Below, piece after piece: positions 42,355-46,828 of a stretch of DNA of 46,828 nt. The stretch spans positions 1 to 46,828 of the forward strand of contig JAKLIV010000010.1 of the NCBI GenBank assembly GCA_022709405.1, in the 5' to 3' direction. Every line of letters begins with the position of its first letter. The first letter of the stretch is position 1. Below the pieces are notes generated by a model. That model searched no databases. It saw nothing but the letters and a program-made list of their open reading frames with translations, and was not told the origin of the DNA. This DNA is from Spirochaetota bacterium (GTDB lineage: Bacteria > Spirochaetota > UBA4802 > UBA5550). The position numbers and the translations under genes are program-made.

Positions 42355-43299
42355 TTATTCTACGACGCCTGTGACGAAATCCCCGATGCGGGAAAAAGCC
42401 TTCCTGAAAAACGGCGCATAGGGACAGAAAAGATGCCATACATGGAACATTCCCTTCCAGACCTCGACCCTGATTTCTCTGTCGTGAGGAAGCCCTGCGA
42501 TCCTGCGTGAGTCGTCCAGGAGTATCTCGTCCCTTCCAACCATGATCAGAAGACGCGGCAGGTTTCTCATGCTTCCGTAGAGTGGCGAAACCGACGGGTC
42601 GGTGAGCATTGATTCCGGAGCGTAAAGGCGGGCAAACGGCAGGATGACCCTCCTGCGAAGCATGGGGTCAGAGCACGCCCTCGTTTTCATGGATTCGCCA
42701 GTGCAGGCCATGTCGGTCCACGGGGATATCAACACCCCGCATCCAGGCATCGGCATTCCCCGATCCCGCGCGGTCTGGAGCATCGCCAGTGCCAGGCCCC
42801 CTCCGGAAGAATCCCCCATCACCGCGATCTTTTCAGGACTGTTTCCGGAGTCGAGGAGCCATCGATATGCGGCAAGCGCGCGGTCCAGGGTCTCGGGGTG
42901 TTTATGTTCCGGAGCGAGGGGATATTCGAGGAAAAGCGCTTTCATTTTACAGCGGCGTGCAATGTTGGCTGCCATCCTGCCGTGGGTCTTCATCGACCCG
43001 AGCGAATATCCCCCTCCATGCAGGTAGAGTATCACGCCATTACAATCCGACCCCTTCCAGCGTATCCATCGGGCGGGCGTGCCTGCTGCATCGACTTTTT
43101 CTTTCAACGCCCTTTTCGGGAACTGAAGGAAGACCGTACCCAGGATATCAAGGGCGATCCTCACCGTTTTGTGCCACGAAGCCCTTGCGGGGAAGGAAAA
43201 TACTCGAACCAGGAGCTTCACCAGCGCGATATAAATCATCTGCAGAATTTTAAGCGGAATACATTTTGAGTATGGGTCAATATAAACGATCGTATCCAT
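42355..43299 (-). CDS. Alpha/beta hydrolase fold-3 (HSL-like esterase)
   Basis: 314 residues from the ATG at 43299, which is the start of the conserved part (MDTIVYIDPY); the frame is open far upstream but non-coding in appearance. The oxyanion motif LYLHGGGYS, the nucleophile motif GDSSGGG, the acid in VGRDEILLDDS and the histidine in GMFHVWH form a complete active site of the hormone-sensitive-lipase family. Near the middle a copy of the dispersed 12-mer encodes ACSDPM on this strand. It lies downstream of the small membrane protein and the second synthetase gene, suggesting work on acyl esters. Confidence 0.85.
   Translation of the reverse strand: MDTIVYIDPYSKCIPLKILQMIYIALVKLLVRVFSFPARASWHKTVRIALDILGTVFLQFPKRALKEKVDAAGTPARWIRWKGSDCNGVILYLHGGGYSLGSMKTHGRMAANIARRCKMKALFLEYPLAPEHKHPETLDRALAAYRWLLDSGNSPEKIAVMGDSSGGGLALAMLQTARDRGMPMPGCGVLISPWTDMACTGESMKTRACSDPMLRRRVILPFARLYAPESMLTDPSVSPLYGSMRNLPRLLIMVGRDEILLDDSRRIAGLPHDREIRVEVWKGMFHVWHLFCPYAPFFRKAFSRIGDFVTGVVE
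42664..42675 (+). repeat. Dispersed 12-mer GGGGTCAGAGCA inside hydrolase gene
   Basis: An exact copy, antisense to the hydrolase gene, read there as CSDP. DPML is a common family motif at this site, so part of the match may come from protein constraint. Confidence 0.6.
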
Positions 43300-43319
43300 A
43301 ATAACACCGCATCCGAGTT

Positions 43320-43751
43320 TCAGGTATTCATGTTCGCGCTGGGTTGTTCTTTTTCCCCGCCCATTCTCATCAGTATCTCGACGCCTCTTCTGGCGGCCCA
43401 TCTCATGAAGATGACCGAGTACTCGGCGCCTGTCAGGTAAAATCCGGCGAGAAAAACCAGGTGCGAAAACCCGTATATGAGCGGGCCCCCGATCACTGCG
43501 ATGAGCGGCTCCCTCAGGATAATCGCGACGACTCCAAGAAAAGCGACCGCGGGCCAGCCGAGTACATAGCTCAGCGCCATGAGGCAAATGCCGATGACGA
43601 TCCTGGCCGAAGGCCGCTGCATGAATGCGCTGAGGTCGGCCTTTTCGTCAATGGCCTTTTTAACGTAATTGTTGCGGTACAGCCAGAGCGCCAGCTTTCG
43701 AAAAATGGAACGCATTCTGTCCTTCGGTTTTTCAGTCTGTATATCCGTCAT
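43320..43751 (-). CDS. Small integral membrane protein (hypothetical)
   Basis: 143 residues from the ATG at 43751; the frame extends 16 codons upstream, and I see no clear ribosome binding site for either start. After a charged N-terminal stretch of about 55 residues, three hydrophobic helices follow (for example IVIGICLMALSYVLGW and a LIYGFSHLVFLAGF segment), then a basic C-terminus (MRWAARRGVEI). No recognised family. It sits between the alpha-type synthetase and the hydrolase in what appears to be one minus-strand operon. Confidence 0.65.
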   Translation of the reverse strand: MTDIQTEKPKDRMRSIFRKLALWLYRNNYVKKAIDEKADLSAFMQRPSARIVIGICLMALSYVLGWPAVAFLGVVAIILREPLIAVIGGPLIYGFSHLVFLAGFYLTGAEYSVIFMRWAARRGVEILMRMGGEKEQPSANMNT

Positions 43752-43845
43752 GCGCCGGGATTTACCGGATAATGTACTCTCGATACAGGCCTGCGTCAAG
43801 TGATGTTTGAATACGGTACAGCCGGATTATGCACGCCCATAAACT

Positions 43846-45276
43846 TTATGGTAAAACGCCCAGGGACCTTTTCTTCCGGTAATGCCTTTTAACGCCTGCG
43901 ATGATGGCCACGATCCTGGAGATTTCGGTGAATTCCGGAACGCCCGCCTCTTCGGCGATTTTTCGGTAATGGTTGAAAACGTCCTGCTGGCCGTTGTGGA
44001 TCAGCCACAGGAGAACCGGCTTGCCGTATCGCTTTTTCATGCGGCCTATTTCGGCGAGAAATTCCGGGCCGCGGTTGATCGCGGCTATCGATTCCACTAT
44101 GATCGTGTCGACCGCCGGGTCTTTCATGGCCGCCTCAACGGTGTGGTTATAGACTGTGCTCAGTCCGTTTTTTTCTACCGCGGGCCACAGGTCGAGCGGA
44201 TGCGCCGGCTCCATCCATTCCGGGAAGACTTTTTTTATCTCACGCAGGGTTTCGGGCGCCAGGTCGGCGAGCTGCAGGCCCCGGTCGGAGAGAAGGTCCG
44301 CGGTCACGATGCCTGCGCCCCCGGAGAAGGTTACCACTGCGGTGCCCCCTTTGTCCGGGCAGGATTCAAAGTGCGAAAATCCTCTGATGAAATCCATGAG
44401 CTCGTTGAGGTCGAACACCTGGATTATCCCCGCCTGCCTGAACGCGCCGTCGTAGATCTTCGACGAGCCTGAAAGGCTGGCAGTATGGCTCATGGCCGCT
44501 CTGGCCCCCTGCGGGCTGCGCCCGGACTTGAGCACGACGATCGGTTTGGATGTCTTTCTGGCCAGGTCCATGAAGCGCCTGCCGTCGACGATCGATTCGA
44601 GATAGCAGCCGATCACCTCGGTTTTTTCGTCATTGATGAAGTATTCCAGGAGTTCGGTTTCGTTCACGTCGCACTTGTTGCCGATGGACGCGATCTTGCT
44701 CATTCCCATGCCGCCCCGCTCCATCATCGTCATGAGAAATCCCGCGGAGAGCATTCCGCTCTGGACAATGAGCGAGACATTCCCGGGTGCGAGAAGCGTT
44801 TTCCACCTGTCGTTGTACATGAAGGAAAAAACATTGCGCGAATGCGCGTCGAGCAGGCCCATGCAGTTCGGTCCCCACAGGCGTATCCCCAGGGAGCGTG
44901 CGAGCTCCACTGATCGCTGCTGGAGTTTTCTGCCTTCCTCTCCGGTCTCGGAGAAGCCGGCGGATTCGATGATTATGGCGCGGACCTTCTTTTTGGCGCA
45001 TTCCCGTATCGTTTCAGGCAGCGAGGCCGCAGGGATGAAATAGATGGCCAGGTCGAAATCGTCCGGGATGGATGCGACGTCCGGGTAGCACGGCACGCCC
45101 ATGATTTCGGCATATTTCGGATTGACCGGGTAGACCTTTCCCGTGTAACCGCCGAGAACGTTTCGCAGCAGGTGAAATCCCCCCCGTTTTGCATTGTCCG
45201 TGGCCCCAATGACCGCCACGCCGTTCGGTTTGAAAAAATGATCCATATCATGCATGATCTGGGACGCGTTGTTCAT
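43846..45276 (-). CDS. Acyl-CoA synthetase (ADP-forming) alpha-subunit-like protein
   Basis: 476 residues with the same domain order as the N-terminal two-thirds of the fused enzyme at 40140: a CoA-binding domain (NGVAVIGATD, VYPVNPKY) and two ligase domains with the phosphohistidine region AMSHTASLSG. The C-terminal ATP-grasp subunit is absent and no beta-subunit gene is adjacent. It may need a partner from elsewhere or may have a different role, such as CoA binding alone. The TetR gene 13 bases upstream suggests co-transcription with it. Confidence 0.85.
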   Translation of the reverse strand: MNNASQIMHDMDHFFKPNGVAVIGATDNAKRGGFHLLRNVLGGYTGKVYPVNPKYAEIMGVPCYPDVASIPDDFDLAIYFIPAASLPETIRECAKKKVRAIIIESAGFSETGEEGRKLQQRSVELARSLGIRLWGPNCMGLLDAHSRNVFSFMYNDRWKTLLAPGNVSLIVQSGMLSAGFLMTMMERGGMGMSKIASIGNKCDVNETELLEYFINDEKTEVIGCYLESIVDGRRFMDLARKTSKPIVVLKSGRSPQGARAAMSHTASLSGSSKIYDGAFRQAGIIQVFDLNELMDFIRGFSHFESCPDKGGTAVVTFSGGAGIVTADLLSDRGLQLADLAPETLREIKKVFPEWMEPAHPLDLWPAVEKNGLSTVYNHTVEAAMKDPAVDTIIVESIAAINRGPEFLAEIGRMKKRYGKPVLLWLIHNGQQDVFNHYRKIAEEAGVPEFTEISRIVAIIAGVKRHYRKKRSLGVLP

Positions 45277-45289
45277 GACGTATACCTTT

Positions 45290-45952
45290 TTATATTGCTA
45301 TCGATTCCGTTATGATTTGACGGGTGAACTCAAGCACCGGAGTAAAGTCCTTGTGTATGGACCTGCTGATGTTTTTCGCCTCGAGCGACATGATTATGCC
45401 GAGGAATGAGCCCCATATCATCTCCACAAGATGGTACACGTCGACCTTTTTGATAAGGTCAAGCTCGATCGCCCTGGAATAGAGCCTGCGCATGCCGTTG
45501 TACCGCTCTTTCGCGAGAGCGCTGATTTTCCCGCTGATTTCCCTGTTGACTTCGAAGAAGACCCCGGTCTGCTGGAACAGCATGAATACCCTGAACGCTT
45601 CGGGATCTTCGGTAAAAATCTCAATATGGGTCCTGAAATGGTCATCTATGATTTCGGCCCCGGATTTATAGGCTCCGGCTTCGAGTTTTTTCAGCATGGC
45701 TTCCATGTCGTCAACGAATCTTTTTAGCAGGGGCAGTGTCAGGGAGAAGAACAGGTCGTCCTTGTTTTTGAAGTGCTGGTATACCGTGGGCTTGCTTATT
45801 TCAGCCTCGAGGGCGATGTCGTCCATGGTCGTTTTCAGGTAACCCCTCGAAAAGAACAGTTTTTTCGCAGCTTCAATGATCACCTGTTCCCGGGAAAGCC
45901 TTTCCCGGTTTTTCCTGTTGTGGATGATTTCCCTGCGAGTGTAATCAGCCAT
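45290..45952 (-). CDS. TetR family transcriptional regulator
   Basis: 220 residues. The N-terminal helix-turn-helix (TTMDDIALEAEISKPTVYQHFKNKDDL) is a classic TetR DNA-binding domain. The C-terminal region (about 80-215) is a helical ligand domain, possibly of the fatty-acid-responsive type by context. It begins a minus-strand unit with the alpha-type synthetase, the small membrane protein and the hydrolase. A near-perfect palindrome 39 bases upstream is its likely operator. Confidence 0.9.
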   Translation of the reverse strand: MADYTRREIIHNRKNRERLSREQVIIEAAKKLFFSRGYLKTTMDDIALEAEISKPTVYQHFKNKDDLFFSLTLPLLKRFVDDMEAMLKKLEAGAYKSGAEIIDDHFRTHIEIFTEDPEAFRVFMLFQQTGVFFEVNREISGKISALAKERYNGMRRLYSRAIELDLIKKVDVYHLVEMIWGSFLGIIMSLEAKNISRSIHKDFTPVLEFTRQIITESIAI

Positions 45953-45990
45953 GGCCCGTTTCTCCGGGATTGATGATGAAAAAATTTACT

Positions 45991-46011
45991 ATTAGTAGAA
46001 ATTTTACTAAT
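45991..46011. promoter_or_regulatory. TetR operator palindrome upstream of the second TetR gene
   Basis: A 21-base palindrome with one mismatched pair; arms ATTAGTA and TACTAAT. It overlaps a smaller palindrome TACTATTAGTA at 45987-45997. A TTGACA box on the minus strand (46022-46027) lies just upstream, so the palindrome covers the expected -10 region of the TetR gene. Confidence 0.65.
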
Positions 46012-46084
46012 GGTATAATTTTGTCAATTTAAATATAATTTTTTCTTTGGTGGGATCCGGATCGTCGGGGTGTGTTATTGCGCC

Positions 46085-46166
46085 GGGGTCAGAGCAATGA
46101 TAGGTTTCGGAAAAGGCGATTGCCAGGGGTCAGAGCAAAGGGCCGATATTCATCGGGGTCAGAGCA
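46085..46166 (+). repeat. Cluster of three dispersed 12-mers GGGGTCAGAGCA
   Basis: Exact copies at 46085-46096, 46126-46137 and 46155-46166, all in the same orientation, spaced 41 and 29 bases start to start. The spacing of 29 is also seen at 1175/1204. Confidence 0.85.
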
Positions 46167-46233
46167 ACCAGCTGCCGGGATGATTATGCTTGTACATGGA
46201 TGGGGCCAAAATCTAATGAGACATAAAATTTTA

Positions 46234-46261
46234 TTGACATATTAATTTCCATGTTTAATAT
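46234..46261 (+). promoter_or_regulatory. Sigma-70-type promoter of coiled-coil gene
   Basis: TTGACA (46234-46239), 16 bases, TAATAT (46256-46261); the gene starts at 46314. Confidence 0.55.
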
Positions 46262-46313
46262 ATCGCCAAATGCTTAAAAACGGGCAAGTTCGTCAAAAAC
46301 AGGGCGGTAAGAC

Positions 46314-46828
46314 ATGATTTTAAACATTATCACCTTTGCTGTCTGCCTTACGATGCTGGTGCTTTTCAGAAGGCTGGACAAGTCAAATCTCCGCATGTCG
46401 AAATTAAGGCGATACTCGTCCAAGATGTTTGACGATTTCAAGAAGCTTGCCGAAAACGAAAACCGGAAGTTCAGGGACGCCACGATTGAAATGGACATCC
46501 TGATAAAAAAATCGGGGACCCTGACCAAGAACCTGGGCCTTTCGCTGAAAGAAATCGAAGAGCGCCTTTCCGGACTGAATATCGAAAAATCCAACCTTAA
46601 AAGAGTTGAAGAAGACCTCAAGATCGTTTCACGCGCAGCCAAGGAGGTAAACAGGCAGATCGAGTTTATCGGCGCTGCGAAAGAGGATTTTACCGGGATA
46701 TCAGCCGAGATTTCCCATGTTTCCGAAGAGTTTGAGAGCGTCAAGGCCCAGGGCTCGGAGATGCTGCAGGATTTCAGCAACCGCCTCAGGGAAAGGTCGA
46801 GGGAAATATCCGAGGAAATCGAAAGCCG
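46314..46828 (+). CDS. Membrane-anchored coiled-coil protein, SpiroCoCo-like (partial, 3' end outside window)
   Basis: The ATG at 46314 opens a frame that runs to the right edge (171 complete codons seen). A short hydrophobic N-terminus (MILNIITFAVCLTMLVLF) anchors it in the membrane. All that follows is charged heptad sequence rich in E, K, S, I and L, a long coiled coil. The arrangement matches the large spirochaetal coiled-coil proteins called SpiroCoCo, a name given from memory. The minus-strand frame overlapping it is a shadow. Its promoter is good. Confidence 0.75.
   Translation, partial: MILNIITFAVCLTMLVLFRRLDKSNLRMSKLRRYSSKMFDDFKKLAENENRKFRDATIEMDILIKKSGTLTKNLGLSLKEIEERLSGLNIEKSNLKRVEEDLKIVSRAAKEVNRQIEFIGAAKEDFTGISAEISHVSEEFESVKAQGSEMLQDFSNRLRERSREISEEIES

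Larger units (their letters stand above)
45953..46313. other. Intergenic region with operator, three dispersed 12-mers and two promoters
   Basis: 361 bases without a convincing gene. In order it holds the TetR operator (45991-46011), a minus-strand TTGACA box (46022-46027), three copies of the dispersed 12-mer (46085, 46126, 46155) and the plus-strand promoter of the coiled-coil gene (46234-46261). Confidence 0.7.

Noticed and set aside
46098-46184. A 28-codon open frame across the three-motif cluster
   Set aside because: Its sequence is mostly the translated motif; no ribosome binding site and no protein-like composition.
46274-46780. A 168-codon minus-strand frame at the right edge
   Set aside because: It is Ser/Leu/Arg-rich, the usual antisense shadow of a coiled-coil gene; the plus-strand frame from 46314 has a promoter and a membrane anchor.
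1-46828. CRISPR array or restriction, toxin-antitoxin or anti-phage system
   Set aside because: No regularly spaced direct repeats with unique spacers, and no cas, nuclease or toxin-type genes recognised. The 12-mer copies are too short and too scattered.

Overview
The window reads as a piece of a spirochaete chromosome of moderate GC content. The main clues are two adjacent flagellin genes whose products start and end like FlaB, the spirochaetal periplasmic-filament core flagellin, and a truncated gene at the right edge for a membrane-anchored coiled-coil protein of the kind spirochaetes carry. Many exported proteins, beta-barrels and lipoproteins, plus an MlaD-type protein, imply a two-membrane envelope. 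I see no phage, integrase, intact transposase or CRISPR array.

Layout. 1-1.5 kb: the 5' part of a B12-binding radical SAM gene (minus strand, running off the left edge), two copies of a 12-base dispersed motif and a possible tiny membrane protein. 1.5-8.4 kb: an SDR epimerase facing a minus-strand group made of a 1007-residue membrane/TPR protein, a TPR/beta-barrel protein, an inositol-monophosphatase-family enzyme and a cyclic-nucleotide-binding-fold protein. 8.6-12.1 kb: two flagellin genes and a membrane-bound LuxR-type regulator. 12.4-19.7 kb: a repeat-containing lipoprotein, a coiled-coil protein, two outer-membrane barrels, an aconitase and a cysteine-rich protein. 19.9-26.6 kb: radA-mlaD (overlapping), PilZ, VWA and a GHKL-HDOD fusion. 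26.7-33.4 kb: a metallo-beta-lactamase-fold enzyme, a hypothetical exported protein, a lytic transglycosylase, a TIGR01777 epimerase, then FecR-domain and HEAT-repeat proteins. 33.5-38.6 kb: a housekeeping block on the minus strand, ispE - tRNA-Gln(CTG) - tRNA-Gln(TTG) - glmU-like - prs - rplY/ctc - pth. 38.8-46 kb: a HAD phosphatase and two ADP-forming acyl-CoA synthetase loci, each beside a TetR regulator with a palindromic operator. 46.3 kb to the end: the coiled-coil gene.

The observations I rate highest are: (1) the 12-mer GGGGTCAGAGCA, present eight times, always in the same orientation, in intergenic DNA and inside genes, once forming the overlapping 3' ends of two convergent genes; (2) hairpins with A-N-GGAG hexaloops in the leaders of both flagellin genes, one of them enclosing the ribosome binding site, which is the architecture expected for CsrA control; (3) the glmU-like gene, whose essential nucleotide-binding motif lies upstream of every ATG, GTG or TTG, so that it probably starts at an AUC codon next to a good ribosome binding site just after a tRNA; (4) a peptidyl-tRNA hydrolase in its normal gene neighbourhood that lacks the catalytic histidine and two conserved asparagines.

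All assignments come from reading motifs and gene order by eye. No database search was run, and family names are from memory.
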